Source: Nostoc sp. MS1
GTDB taxonomy: Bacteria > Cyanobacteriota > Cyanobacteriia > Cyanobacteriales > Nostocaceae
NCBI RefSeq assembly: GCF_019976755.1
Contig: NZ_AP023442.1
Coordinates: 124,001-188,000, forward strand
Direction: 5' to 3'
Length of the DNA: 64,000 nucleotides
The notes under the pieces: generated by a model
What the model was told of the DNA's origin: nothing
The model's database searches: none
The model's input: only the letters and a program-made list of their open reading frames with translations
Translations under genes and position numbers: made by a program
Part shown: piece by piece, positions 35,875-45,556 of the stretch
Layout: each line of letters starts with the position of its first letter
Numbering within the stretch: the first letter of the stretch is position 1

Positions 35875-37541
35875 GTGGTAAAACTTACTAGAGAAGACGA
35901 CTCTCTAAATTAGCCAAGTAACCCTTGGGGTCTCGGCGAAATCGATACTGTTCAATTCTGGCTTTGTGGTGTTTTTGCAATTGAGAGCGTAATTCGAGCC
36001 AAGTAACGATATCAACTTGTGCTAAATCAGATGCGGTAAAAGAACGAAGTTTAGTAGCAATGGCACAAGCAAGTTTGACAGAGCCACGAATAACAAGGGA
36101 TGAGGGAGCAACCTTACGACCAGTACAACGACGTTGATGATGACGTAGCATACCAAAAGCGTGTTCTAAGTCATTATTAGTTCTAGGAAAATCTTCAATT
36201 TCGTAACAATGAAAAAGTCCAGACCAGTAGTTATTGGTGGTTTTTATAAAGTTATCGATTGCGGTGTTCAATGTGCCAGCTTTCTGCTTTTGTTGGGACA
36301 TTTGAGTTAACAGTTGCTGATAACTTTGTTTGACACCAGCAGCATCAAGACCTATTTTATTATTGAGAATATTACTAGCTTTATCAACCCACCCATATGC
36401 AACCCTCACAGGTGAAAATAAAGATGCAGTCGCAGATAATCCCTTAGCTAGAAGGTGTTTTAGATTGACTAAAGGTGGTGGTAAAGCACTTCTTTTTTCC
36501 ATCCGTTCTAAGCTTTGTTCTATCAAAGTCAAATTTTCTTGTAACTTTAACCCTGATGCTTCTAAGGGTGGATGACCATCATTGGTTATAGAACTACGGA
36601 CTGCCGAGCAATAATCTTCAATAATAGTCACCAAATCCTGATCTTCATTGGTAACACTACGTTCAATTTCTCGTAATCCTCTAACTTTTTTTTTTCAATT
36701 CCTTTTTTGCATGTCTATCCGCCTCATATATGGGTTTAATAGCTTCTTTCAGGTAATGGTAATGACATAAACCATGAGCAATACTAGGTAATGCTAACCC
36801 AACAGCTTTGCGAATTGATTGTTGCCCATCACTAACAACTCCATCAATTGGTACATTTAGGCTATTAGTTACTTCTAGTAATAGCGTCACTAAATCTTCA
36901 TTTCTTGATGATAATAAGGTTTTAGCAAGTAAGATTTCTCCAGATAAGCAATCTCGAATTACCCATAATACCTCATGTCCAATTTCTGGCTGCATCCCGT
37001 CGATCGCTAATATTACCCGTCCTTGATTAGCCATTATGGCTTTTAACCTAGTGTGGTCTTTTAACCATAAAGAAAGTAACTCGTCATATCTGTCAATTAA
37101 GTGCGTGACCGTTCGTTGACTTATACATATACCTTTTAATTCAAGGTGAGCGTGTATTTGGGGAACGCTTCTATGTTCCTGATAGCGTAATGCTCCTATA
37201 TAAGCAATCACATCCAAACCAAATTCGTTTTGTGGTAGAGCTAAAGAACCTTCTTGCTCTGGTCGATACACTTTTTTGTACAAGAAACATGACTTATTTT
37301 GACATCGACGAATTTTTAGCTGTAATTCTACTACCCCATTTAACGTTCTTATATGTCGAGGATTATTGTATTCATTCCACATTGCTTGACCGCACGATGG
37401 GCATTTTTTTTGAATACAATCGAGTACTTTAAACGATGTTGCCTCTGGTTTTAGACTTTTTCTTGCCAAGTTTTTGCGCCATTATTTCGCTACAAGGTCA
37501 AGATTACAGCATTTCCGCTCTTCTCTAGTAAGTTTTACCAC
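35875..37541 (-). mobile_element. DDE insertion sequence, family not assigned
   Basis: Perfect 23-base inverted repeats: GTGGTAAAACTTACTAGAGA... at 35875-35897 and its complement at 37519-37541; outside them CTAGT and GCTAG extend the match with one mismatch. No target duplication is evident, and both flanking genes are truncated, suggesting adjacent deletion after insertion. Confidence 0.85.
35888..37469 (-). pseudogene. Transposase in two frames joined at an A10 run
   Basis: The upstream frame (36681-37469) has a Cys pair ribbon (CPSCGQAMW), D in ILAIDGMQP, D in GVVSDGQQSIRK and CHYHYLKEAIK; the downstream frame (35888-36634, extending back to the run) has FPRTNNDLEHAFGMLRHHQR with the last acidic residue. 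They meet at ten A's (sense strand, near 36690); nine would fuse them. TTG 37469 would be the start, though an out-of-frame ATG 20 bases upstream fits if one base were lost. Could be slippage-expressed or dead. Family uncertain. Confidence 0.75.
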
Positions 37542-39259
37542 GCTAGCTTTTTCTTCTTACCCCTCCGTCTTTGCTGTTCTATTTCATTCAAAGCGCGTTC
37601 TAATTTTTTGATGAATCGTTTACTATCGCTGACGACAATCGGCTTCAGACCAAGCATCAACTGAAGATGAATTTGAGCAACGATGGCGCTGCTGTCTTCG
37701 CCCTCGTACCAGTAGACTTGGCGATCGCCTGAGCGATATTCATTCTTGATAATGTAGGGCTTCTCGCCTTCTGGTCGCATCGCTCTGAAGAAGTCAATGG
37801 TCAAATCGTCTAAATGAGCATCAGCCAAAACAACAAGCTTGGCATTGTACACCAGATACTCCAACACTTCGAGGATAAGCCCACGGTGTTCTTTACAGGT
37901 TTTCGACTGGAGCAAATGGGCGAGATACTGACATGCTTCATCTATAAAGATGACATCATAAGCCCGTAAATCATTCGCCATCTTATACAATGAGTCTACG
38001 GTGATGCTGAGAGCCTGGACTGTTGCCCAATCGCCGCAAGCGATCGCTGAATACATAGCAGTAAGCAGGCGATCGCTGAGGTTTTTCAGCAAGCTCACCC
38101 GATGCCCATTGTTCAAAAAGCTCAAGTCTGGGTTATCTCTTCGGACGATAGACATAAGCTCGGTTTTGCCCGTCCCCATATCTGAGGCTAGACCTACTAA
38201 CCCGGACTGGGGTAAAGAGCCAATTACTTGGGAGAGGTAACGAGTATTAACGGTGACATTGGGCTTATACTTATGCAACCCTCTAGGCTTTTTATAGAAA
38301 AACCTCTGATGATATTCTTGGAGGGTGAGAGCATCAGCAATCATCGCTGATACAGCCTTGTCTGCTTTTTTACCTAACGCTACCACCCAGTCATCGATGC
38401 CTTTTTCTGGCCCTGGCAATAGAGCAATAGCACACTCACAACCAGTGTCTTGGATAACATGGGCTGTACGACGTGTGGCTTGAAAGACTTGTAGTTGGGT
38501 TTTGGGTTTAGTCTCGTAGTCAAACAGGATGATGAATTTACGACCCGGTTGAGCCATTGGTACTAGGTCGGGATGCAAGCGCTCAAAGTCTTCCTTGCCG
38601 ACACGGCCATTCCAGATACCGGGAAGTGCGATCGCAGCATACCCCAGAGATAATAAACAAGCCGCCTTCTTCTCACCCTCGGTAAGAATAATTGGAATTT
38701 CCGGGTGTGCCATCACCCAAGCCCAAAAGCCCAATGCTTCACCTTCTTGGGTAATCACGATGTTCTCTGGCATCGGCACGTCATAGCGCAGAGATATTAA
38801 CTGCCAGATATGCAAGGGAACACGGAAATATGTGACGCGGTTAGGTGTTTTGGGTGGGGACTCGTATTTTATGGGCTTAGAGGACGAGGGAAGGTCGCTT
38901 GTAAATTCTCCCCCAGATCCTCTACTCCTTTCCCCCTCCCATTCCAGTCGCGGACAATCTGGCTTTGCCCGTCCCCAGTCCATCGGTTGCCAGTCGTTGA
39001 GCGGGTCAAGTCCACTGACCCACCATACTCTGGTAATGTGGGCGTATAGTCGTAAATAACCATCTCGTAGTCGTCCGTCATTGCGTCGGGCGGTTTGGGG
39101 TAGCGCGTATAGTAAATATTCGTATATTTCTTCTCCTAAGAGCGATCGCACATTCAGCAAAATCAATTCTTCATCAACGCCACTATTGAGCCATTCTTGC
39201 AGATGATGAGTTTCGAGATTCATATTCCCCCCGATAGGCGCATGAAAACGGAGCGACAC
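37535..39259 (-). CDS. Plasmid replication protein, CyRepA1/DUF3854 type, C-terminally truncated
   Basis: 574 residues. N-terminal THHLQEWLNSGVDEELILLN and a toprim-like DUF3854 region (IPIILTEGEKKAACLLSLGY, AAIALPG) are followed by a helicase-like core: Walker A ASDMGTGKTE near residue 365 and Walker B DVIFIDEACQ. Relatives have about 1000 or more residues with the remaining helicase motifs; here the frame runs into the IS inverted repeat and ends ...KKKKLAW. It would initiate or unwind plasmid DNA, but this copy has lost its C-terminal half and is probably dead. ATG 39223 is an alternative start. Confidence 0.82.
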   Translation of the reverse strand: MSLRFHAPIGGNMNLETHHLQEWLNSGVDEELILLNVRSLLGEEIYEYLLYALPQTARRNDGRLRDGYLRLYAHITRVWWVSGLDPLNDWQPMDWGRAKPDCPRLEWEGERSRGSGGEFTSDLPSSSKPIKYESPPKTPNRVTYFRVPLHIWQLISLRYDVPMPENIVITQEGEALGFWAWVMAHPEIPIILTEGEKKAACLLSLGYAAIALPGIWNGRVGKEDFERLHPDLVPMAQPGRKFIILFDYETKPKTQLQVFQATRRTAHVIQDTGCECAIALLPGPEKGIDDWVVALGKKADKAVSAMIADALTLQEYHQRFFYKKPRGLHKYKPNVTVNTRYLSQVIGSLPQSGLVGLASDMGTGKTELMSIVRRDNPDLSFLNNGHRVSLLKNLSDRLLTAMYSAIACGDWATVQALSITVDSLYKMANDLRAYDVIFIDEACQYLAHLLQSKTCKEHRGLILEVLEYLVYNAKLVVLADAHLDDLTIDFFRAMRPEGEKPYIIKNEYRSGDRQVYWYEGEDSSAIVAQIHLQLMLGLKPIVVSDSKRFIKKLERALNEIEQQRRRGKKKKLAW

Positions 39260-39340
39260 ATAGCCTCGTGTGCCGCTTAAGAAATACTGATGATGTTGCT
39301 AGTACAAAACTGCTAACAAAGCTGAGTAATAAACGAGTTG

Positions 39341-39739
39341 TTAATCGTAATCATGAACAACTAACAACTGAGGATTTGGTAGAACAGTATGAGTAAGTCG
39401 GGTAAATTCCGTGGAAAACTCAGACCATTTGTGTTCGGCATTAGCAAATGCTACAGATGCTACCTCTCGTAAATAAGCTTCGATATTGGCAGCAGGGAAA
39501 GCTGTATAGTTGATGATGTAAGAAATAGATTCCCATCGCCCATTCGGTAATCGCTTCTCATACAGATTGCCGTCATTATCTGCAACAAAAACTCCTATCC
39601 ATCGCACTTTAGATTCGTATTGGCGTTTAATATCTAGTTGGTAAATTAAATCCTCTACTTCATCTGAATCTAAAACATGAGAAATATCTTCATTAGGTAA
39701 AATGCCCCAAACATAGGCTATATAAAATCCTTGTCCCAT
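39341..39739 (-). CDS. Hypothetical protein (132 aa)
   Basis: Soluble alpha/beta protein (MGQGFYIAYVWGILPNEDIS, WIGVFVADNDGNLYEKRLPN, HKWSEFSTEFTRL). It sits upstream of the replication gene on the same strand with about 80 bases between, so may be part of the old replication region. No family recognised. Confidence 0.5.
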   Translation of the reverse strand: MGQGFYIAYVWGILPNEDISHVLDSDEVEDLIYQLDIKRQYESKVRWIGVFVADNDGNLYEKRLPNGRWESISYIINYTAFPAANIEAYLREVASVAFANAEHKWSEFSTEFTRLTHTVLPNPQLLVVHDYD

Positions 39740-40064
39740 CAGTGTTAATTCCTTTGCTTAAAGTAATAATTGGCTAAACCATTTCCCTGTGGTGTGTGGG
39801 CAGAAGGTTAGTTTAATTCTTGTGCTAACGATGAGAGTAAATTTGCTTAAATTCTGGCAAAATGTCCTTACTCTATTGGCAAGTGTTTAAGTAGATTCTT
39901 ATTGGTAGTTGAAGCGTTATTTGTAATGCGGTTGCTGTTTATTTGTGAGTTTGTACGGTTTTAGCTCTAGTTCTGTTTATGGATACAGAAAGTTTTAATT
40001 GCTCCCAACTTCTATATTTCTACAGATAGTGATCCAGATATTGCTCTAATGATTTTCTATACTC
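39740..40064. other. Intergenic region
   Basis: About 325 AT-rich bases between the 39341 gene and the 3' end of the broken HNH gene. No repeats or coding potential noticed. Confidence 0.4.
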
Positions 40065-40133
40065 TCAAATCAATTTGTTGCTTTTTTGGCGATTTTGAGT
40101 GGCTGGAATCACTTGTAAATTAGCTGGAACTGT

Positions 40134-41585
40134 CAATACCTTAGCCAAAATAAGAGGGTGAAGAGAGAGGGCTGATGTAGTAGAGTTATTGTCTTCCCAA
40201 ACGACAACTCAAAAGCCACAATCAACCCATGCCCGATATCTTATCACTCCTGCAATGCCTCCTGCCGCAGATAAACGCTACGACGATGCGGCAATTGAAC
40301 CAGATAATCCTGGCCATGTTAGCAATGAGTGGCCGAGTGACGATGTTGGGAATTTCTCGTTGGACAGGTAGTGGTGGCAGTTATCGAACGATGTTGAGAT
40401 TCTTTCATACGGTAATACCTTGGGCGACATTGTTTTGGTTATTCTTTCACAAGCATTTATTTCGTCCGAATGAGATATATTTGCTAGCGGGAGATGAAGT
40501 TGTGATAAGTAAATCAGGAAAACAAACTTATGGACTGGATAGATTTTTTTCTAGCCTGGCTGGTAAACCCATATCAGGGCTATCTTTTTTTACATTATCA
40601 TTAGTCAGTGTTGAGCAAAGGCACTCGTTTCCGATTCAGATAGAACAGGTGATAAAGAGCGATATAGAAAAAAGTAGCTCGTCACCAACCAAAGAAATAA
40701 AACCGCAAGAAAAACGTGGGCGTGGGCGACCAAAGGGAAGTAAAAACAAGAATAAAACCCAGGTAGTTCTCACATCTGAATTACTCAGAATTCAGAAGAT
40801 GATTAAGTCGCTATTTAAGTTATTAGCTAAATTTATTCCCCTTACTTACTTAGTATTGGATGGACACTTTGGGAATAATAATGCCTTGCAGATGGCTCGT
40901 CAAGTTAACTTGCATATAATTTCTAAGCTTCGCTCTGATTCAGCATTATATATACCTTATCAACACCCTGACCCCAATAGTCGCTCTCGTCGTAAATACG
41001 GAGACAAAATTGACTACAACAACATACCTAAGAAGTATTTATGTCAAAGTACCGTTGATGATGATATCCAAACTGACGTTTATCAAGTTACATTACTTCA
41101 CAAAGAATTTGCCCAATCTCTAAATGTAGTTATTCTCGTCAAAACCAATCTTAAAACTCATGCTCGTAGTCATGTAATTCTATTTTCTAGTGATCTAAAA
41201 TTGTCATCTGAAAAAATAATTGACTACTACAAGCTACGCTTTCAGATCGAATTCAATTTTCGAGATGCCAAGCAATTTTGGGGATTGGAAGATTTTATGA
41301 ACTTAAGTCAAACTGCTGTAACTAATGCTGCTAATCTAGCATTCTTTATGGTCAACTTATCCCATCATCTTCTCGCGGATTTTCGTCTCCTTAATCCCGA
41401 CTCCGGCATCCTTGACCTTAAGGCTCACTATCGTGGTTTTCGATATGTCCGTGAAATTTTAAAAATGCTTCCCGAAATACCTGAGCCTATTTTATTAACT
41501 CAGATTTTTGCCAAACTTACTTCTTTGGGACGTATTCATAACGTTTCTACAGGCGTTGAACCCTCGTAAATTGGCTAAGGTATTG
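40134..41585 (+). mobile_element. IS4-family insertion sequence
   Basis: Inverted repeat tips CAATACCTTAGCCAAAAT (40134) and ATTGGCTAAGGTATTG (ending 41585); 5-bp target duplication ACTGT at 40129-40133 and 41586-41590. One transposase gene on the + strand. A solo relative of its left end is at 5229. Confidence 0.9.
40229..41569 (+). CDS. IS4-family transposase
   Basis: 446 residues. D in LLAGDEVVISKSGK, D in YLVLDGHFGN, and the YREK signature in YYKLRFQIEFNFRDAKQFWG (Y-2-R-3-E-6-K). A basic insert (KRGRGRPKGSKNKNK) is typical of this subgroup. Complete frame inside a complete element, so probably functional. Confidence 0.9.
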   Translation: MPDILSLLQCLLPQINATTMRQLNQIILAMLAMSGRVTMLGISRWTGSGGSYRTMLRFFHTVIPWATLFWLFFHKHLFRPNEIYLLAGDEVVISKSGKQTYGLDRFFSSLAGKPISGLSFFTLSLVSVEQRHSFPIQIEQVIKSDIEKSSSSPTKEIKPQEKRGRGRPKGSKNKNKTQVVLTSELLRIQKMIKSLFKLLAKFIPLTYLVLDGHFGNNNALQMARQVNLHIISKLRSDSALYIPYQHPDPNSRSRRKYGDKIDYNNIPKKYLCQSTVDDDIQTDVYQVTLLHKEFAQSLNVVILVKTNLKTHARSHVILFSSDLKLSSEKIIDYYKLRFQIEFNFRDAKQFWGLEDFMNLSQTAVTNAANLAFFMVNLSHHLLADFRLLNPDSGILDLKAHYRGFRYVREILKMLPEIPEPILLTQIFAKLTSLGRIHNVSTGVEPS

Positions 41586-42335
41586 ACTGTTAAACCACAT
41601 AAATTCGGGTGATTCACTGGATGTATGTGATCGACATGATGAGGAATACCTGTTTGCTGACTTAAAAGATCACGCTGTTCGTAGAACCAGTTAATTTGCT
41701 GGATGACATTTGGTACTTTTTCTTGCCAAACATGGTTATTTCTCATGTCGCCATATTTTCTATTGTTATCAAATATAGCTCTGATGATTTCCAGATTATT
41801 TGACCAAAGATTGGAACGACGTACTTGAATGTACAAGTGTAAACCGTCAAATAATTGAATCCCAAGTTTTCTAGCTTGAAACTCACTTAAACGCCATCTA
41901 CCGATTTTGTAACCGAATACTTGTTGATTGCCTTCTTTCAAGTGACGAATGTAGCTAAAACTTTTGACCTTGCCTTTCAGCTCAAAAGGTGCTGTTCCAG
42001 ATGGCTGTTTGTGTCTGTTGTCTACTAAAGAAAAACAATTGTGAGTTCTTTGTGGTAATGATGACTGTACGATTCTCTGGTTCCTGTGAGCATTGTTTAA
42101 GCTTTTGGTAGGTGCTGCATTATCCATATAAACCAGTATTAGATTTGTTTAAGCTTTTACCTAATGGCGCTCGTGTCGGTGTACTCTAATTGTTCTAGAA
42201 AAATCTGAATAGAGTGAGCAATTTTGAATGATCTGTGTTGTTGCAGTAGAGCCAAAATAAGCGCCAATGACATCTTTTCCCTGATACTAATAATTGCAGA
42301 TAGAGATTGCATTTGTCAACTAAAAATTGCATAAT

Positions 42336-42662
42336 ATGGCAAGCGACGAAAAAACACAAGAGGTTGTAATGTTACCGCTAAGTGAGGTGGGGTCTATTAA
42401 ATGGACACAACACAGGGGTCAGAAGATGCGTTTGCTTCGCGGTAATTTGACTCTTGTTGCTTTGGCTAAAAAGCTTGCCGAACATGAGATTGAAATTTCA
42501 CGACAGTATTTAAACCGCATGGAGACAGACCCAGAAGTTAAAGGCGCTTCTCCTGAACTTGTGATGGGCTTATGTAAAGTCTTGAACTGTAGCTTGGCTG
42601 AGTTACTGTGTTTGAAAGAAACCAAAATAGTGCAATTAGGGGTTGACAATGGCAACTTTTAG
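42336..42662 (+). CDS. XRE-type helix-turn-helix regulator
   Basis: ATG 42336 (108 aa). Residues about 30-95 form a Cro/CI-type domain: MRLLRGNLTLVALAKKLAEH, EIEISRQYLNRMETDPEVKG, ASPELVMGLCKVLNCSLAEL. It probably binds a plasmid operator. Upstream, ATTGCATTTG and AATTGCAT half-sites, and downstream GTGCAA...TTGCAC (42630-42668), could be operators. No partner gene directly follows. Confidence 0.82.
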   Translation: MASDEKTQEVVMLPLSEVGSIKWTQHRGQKMRLLRGNLTLVALAKKLAEHEIEISRQYLNRMETDPEVKGASPELVMGLCKVLNCSLAELLCLKETKIVQLGVDNGNF

Positions 42663-43207
42663 TTGCACAATATTCAGCAAGGGCAAAGGAACAGCAAACA
42701 GCCAGCACCCGAAACGCGAAAGAGTTGCAATCCAGAATTGCAGAACCATGACAAGAAGACTGGAAGTACCGATTGAGGGGTAGCCGAGGCACTGGCTCAA
42801 CAGTGAAGGTGAGAGGTATAGGTTGGGAAAACGGATCGGGTTAATAAAAAATTGCCACAGCAGTACGATAGTTGCTTGAAGCTCATTTGCCGACTGTCGC
42901 CAGATTAAAAGATATGCTGCTGTTGCAAGCTCCGGTCACTGACACGGGGCAAGAAGAGAAGTTGCTACGCCAAAACTAGATGAGTGGGGTTGTGGCTCCC
43001 CCACAACGTAAGTCCGAAACATAGGCGACCACAATTTGTGATCGCCATTTCAATTACTGCTATTGCTTGTATTGACCGAATAAGAAACGGCTACGCCGAA
43101 GCTGAGTGAAAGCGTTGTGGCTCCTCCACAACGTAGTTAGCAAAAAAAAGCGATCGCATCATCTGGTAAACCTTGCGATCGCCCTTTATCAAAAAGAGAC
43201 TTATATT
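42663..43207. other. Intergenic region with hairpin repeats
   Basis: About 545 bases. Two diverged copies of a roughly 50-base repeat (from about 42962 and 43088), each with GCTACGCC(A/G)AA and a hairpin GTTGTGGCTCC-CCACAAC (around 42989-43017 and 43110-43132). Between them GGCGACCACAA/TTTGTGATCGCC forms another hairpin. A related GGCTACGCCAAAGC also occurs at 46202. No gene seen. Confidence 0.6.
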
Positions 43208-43693
43208 ATGACCTGTCAAACAATAAACAAGCAACAAAGTCCCTTAACCGACCGCGATCGCCAAATCATTGCAAACATCATCCAACGCCACCCTGAAGAA
43301 ATCCGCACCTTCTGGATTGACTGCGGAATCACGGTCTGGGTGCAACTCCAAGACGGCGGACGACTACCCTTCGAGCGCAACTGGTTCGCGCAAAGAGTAG
43401 CCCAAGAAAAGACTTTTCTAGAAGCTCAAGAGAGCCTCCACAGGCACAACCAAAGGCTAGAGGACGAGTTGAATCAAGCCTGCGCCGAGTACGAGTTACA
43501 GCATGGCGAGATTGACTATTTGATGTTCTCCACAAAAGTCTATCGAGGTCGGGATTTGGTTGGCTTTGTTGGATTCAACAGATTTGGGAAAATGTGGACA
43601 TACAGCCGCAGAGTGATGGAGCCTGACCGATATGCCCGTACTGCTTCTGATGCGCTCTCCAAGTTAGGAGTTAGGCAGTTAACGACGGTGTAG
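43208..43693 (+). CDS. Hypothetical plasmid protein (161 aa)
   Basis: ATG 43208 preferred over the frame's earlier start at 43106, which lies inside a hairpin repeat. N-terminal LTDRDRQIIANIIQRHPEEI, a central heptad-rich helix (AQEKTFLEAQESLHRHNQRL, EDELNQACAEYEL) suggesting a coiled coil, and a C-terminal alpha/beta part ending SKLGVRQLTTV. No family recognised. Followed by a strong HIP1 hairpin. Confidence 0.6.
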   Translation: MTCQTINKQQSPLTDRDRQIIANIIQRHPEEIRTFWIDCGITVWVQLQDGGRLPFERNWFAQRVAQEKTFLEAQESLHRHNQRLEDELNQACAEYELQHGEIDYLMFSTKVYRGRDLVGFVGFNRFGKMWTYSRRVMEPDRYARTASDALSKLGVRQLTTV

Positions 43694-43700
43694 ATGGAAA

Positions 43701-43734
43701 TGCGATCGCTTGGGTTCCGTAACAAGCGATCGCA
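43701..43734. terminator. HIP1-containing 12-bp hairpin
   Basis: TGCGATCGCTTG at 43701-43712 pairs perfectly with CAAGCGATCGCA at 43723-43734; loop of 10. It lies eight bases after a stop codon, but no T run follows, so terminator function is inferred. A diverged sister occurs at 44151. Confidence 0.6.
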
Positions 43735-43851
43735 CTAACAAGAAGCATTAAGCTAACACTCTAATAACCCTTTGTTAACAGCTTACTACATTTATGAGTT
43801 AAGAATACACAACAGTTAAAAAGTCAATCACTGGTAATTGAGAATTTTGGT

Positions 43852-44118
43852 ATGTCCGACGCTACAGGAAACGAAATCATGGCACAGATAGCCTCTGGCT
43901 GCGAAAGCCTGGGGCTAGAACTACTAGAAGACGGAATTTACCACCGGGACACAAAGCTGGTCGAGTTCGTCCACGGTAATGGTCAATGCTACTACGTGCA
44001 GACGCTGCCAGAGCAAATCTCGTGTGAATCGGTTGATCTGCTGGATGTGCCGATTGGTCAGCTAAGTCTAGAGCAAAGGAATATGTTGTTCGGGACTGGT
44101 GAGGAATTAGCGGCGTGA
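43852..44118 (+). CDS. Hypothetical protein (88 aa)
   Basis: Small acidic protein (MSDATGNEIMAQIASGCESL, YHRDTKLVEFVHGNGQCYYV, GQLSLEQRNMLFGTGEELAA). It lies between two sister hairpins. No motif recognised; an AT-rich leader precedes ATG 43852. Plausible real gene by composition and codon use. Confidence 0.5.
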   Translation: MSDATGNEIMAQIASGCESLGLELLEDGIYHRDTKLVEFVHGNGQCYYVQTLPEQISCESVDLLDVPIGQLSLEQRNMLFGTGEELAA

Positions 44119-44150
44119 GTTTGGGAGAGGGGACGCATTGTCATAAAAAT

Positions 44151-44186
44151 GTGCGGCTGCTTGAGTTCCATAACAAGCAATCGCAC
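44151..44186. repeat. Diverged sister of the 43701 hairpin
   Basis: GTGCGGCTGCTTG, a 10-base loop AGTTCCATAA, then CAAGCAATCGCAC. Same loop pattern and stem order as 43701-43734, with stem mismatches where HIP1 has decayed on both arms. Confidence 0.65.
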
Positions 44187-44304
44187 CAGTGACAAATCTC
44201 GATAAGCATCTTAATATCAGCTTAGAAGCATATTATCATGGCTTTCTCTGTGCAAAGAATATGCAACAAGCACACGCAGGTTATTACACCAATGAGCAAA
44301 TAAA

Positions 44305-44338
44305 GAGCGATCGCCCCCATAGAAACAAGCGATCGCTC
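44305..44338. repeat. HIP1-pair hairpin
   Basis: GAGCGATCGC (44305-44314) and GCGATCGCTC (44329-44338) are perfect complements with a 14-base loop. Third hairpin built on HIP1 within about 640 bases. The surrounding 44119-44583 region has no confident gene. Confidence 0.6.
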
Positions 44339-44583
44339 CTAAGTATATCCAGAACTGTATATTACACAGCTTCACTCTACAACAAACAAAACTTTCCCAA
44401 AACCTAACTTTGAAATAATTCATTCGGGAGAGTCGAAAAAAGCGTATTGCTTCCAACAGGGGCAGTTGCAGATATGCCTTTATGAATTATCACAATGTTA
44501 GATAAACATGAGGTGATCACCGAGTAGCAACAGGTAATCGAAGAACTAGATAGGTATAATACTTCCCGGTTAACAGTAAAGCT

Positions 44584-45482
44584 ATGACGACAAAACCGCA
44601 CGATAGATTTGCCAAGCAGTTTCTACAAGAATTACTTTCGCCGTTAGGGGAAGTATCGGTTGGTAATGAAGTAACAGATGAAGCAAGATTTGTCGATGTG
44701 TTATTTTCCCCAACACCAACATCTGTTACCAAGCCCAAACATTAGGCTTGTTGGGTAAAGTAGCCACACAGAACACTGCATTGCTAGAACCGTATCGCAA
44801 TCAGCCAAGCAGGCCACAGATACGTAACTGTATAGCAAAAGTATTTATAGTGATAGCTGATGCGGAGCGTGAAGCCCAACGAGAGAAGAGAAGGATACGT
44901 GAGCAAGATTTACCACACCTTTGGATTCTTGCTCCAAGCGTTTCAAAAGGTATACTCAAAACTTTTAAGGCTACACTAGATTTAGAAAATTGGATAAGTG
45001 GGGTGTATTTTCTGCCTGACGGTTTAAGAGCCGCAGTAATAGCCATTAATCAGTTGCCCGTGACACCCGAAACGCTGTGGTTTAGACTCTTAGGCAGGGG
45101 AAAGGTTCAAAGGCACGCAGTAGAAGAGCTGGTGGCGCTACCAGCAGAGGATCTTGTACGCCGCAATGTACTAGAGATAATTTATAGGTGGCGTATCAGT
45201 GTCATGGCACAACCGGAATTAACCCAAGACGAGAGGGAGCTAATTATGAACTTAACCCAGGCATATGAGGAAGCTAGAGCGCAGGCAGTACAAGAGGGAG
45301 TACAACAAGGTCAACGTCAAGTCGTTGAAAATTTGCTTAGAGTTAGATTCGGTTCAGTAGATGAAGAACTGTCGAGAGTCGTTGATAGCTTGTTACTATT
45401 GTCTCCAGAAGAATTTGCCAATGTATTACTGCAATTAACTAATTTATCTCGTGAAGAACTGTTAGCGAGATTTGCACATTAA
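44584..45482 (+). pseudogene. Rpn-family/DUF4351 nuclease-like gene with one frameshift
   Basis: ATG 44584 encodes MTTKPHDRFAKQFLQELLSP, the start of Rpn/PD-(D/E)XK transposase-like proteins, with D in RFVDVLF. Near 44735 the frame shifts by one base in a CCC run: continuing in the next frame gives QTLGLLGKVATQNTALLEPY and the rest of the family, ending in a C-terminal DUF4351 region (VENLLRVRFGSVDEELSRVV...). One added C would restore a protein of about 300 residues. Such proteins are linked to recombination. True mutation or sequence error. Confidence 0.8.
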
Positions 45483-45512
45483 TAAAAACATTCCTCAACC
45501 ACATAAAAACTG

Positions 45513-45543
45513 CAAGCGGTTTGTTTAGAACAGACCGCTTTTT
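45513..45543 (+). terminator. Rho-independent terminator
   Basis: AAGCGGTTTGTT-TAG-AACAGACCGCTT followed by TTT: a GC-rich stem with one mismatch and a T run, 30 bases after the stop of the Rpn-family gene. It also shows that a longer start at 45521 for the next gene is unlikely. Confidence 0.8.
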
Positions 45544-45556
45544 GTATAGAGATATT

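Larger units (their letters stand above)
40065..42127 (-). pseudogene. HNH endonuclease gene interrupted by an IS4-family element
   Basis: From ATG 42127 the product reads through an arginine-rich region to HHVDHIHPVNHPNLCGLTV, the HNH core, and is then broken at 41590. Past the element, in the same frame after one ACTGT duplicate, it continues PANLQVIPATQNRQKSNKLI and stops at 40065. The joined CGLTVPANLQVIPATQNRQK is the classic end of a phage-type HNH nuclease. Intact length about 207 residues. Present gene product would end in IS sequence and lose the last metal-binding part. Confidence 0.88.

Noticed and set aside
37470..37495. ATG at 37490 as start of the 35875-37541 transposase
   Set aside because: It is out of frame with the conserved transposase; used only if a base in the A5 run is an error, so TTG 37469 was kept.
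44189..44407. Open frame of 72 codons from GTG
   Set aside because: Starts at the edge of one hairpin and reads through another HIP1 dyad; no binding site. Possible but unsupported.
45521..45556. Longer start for the 45557 gene
   Set aside because: The extra codons lie inside a rho-independent terminator hairpin.
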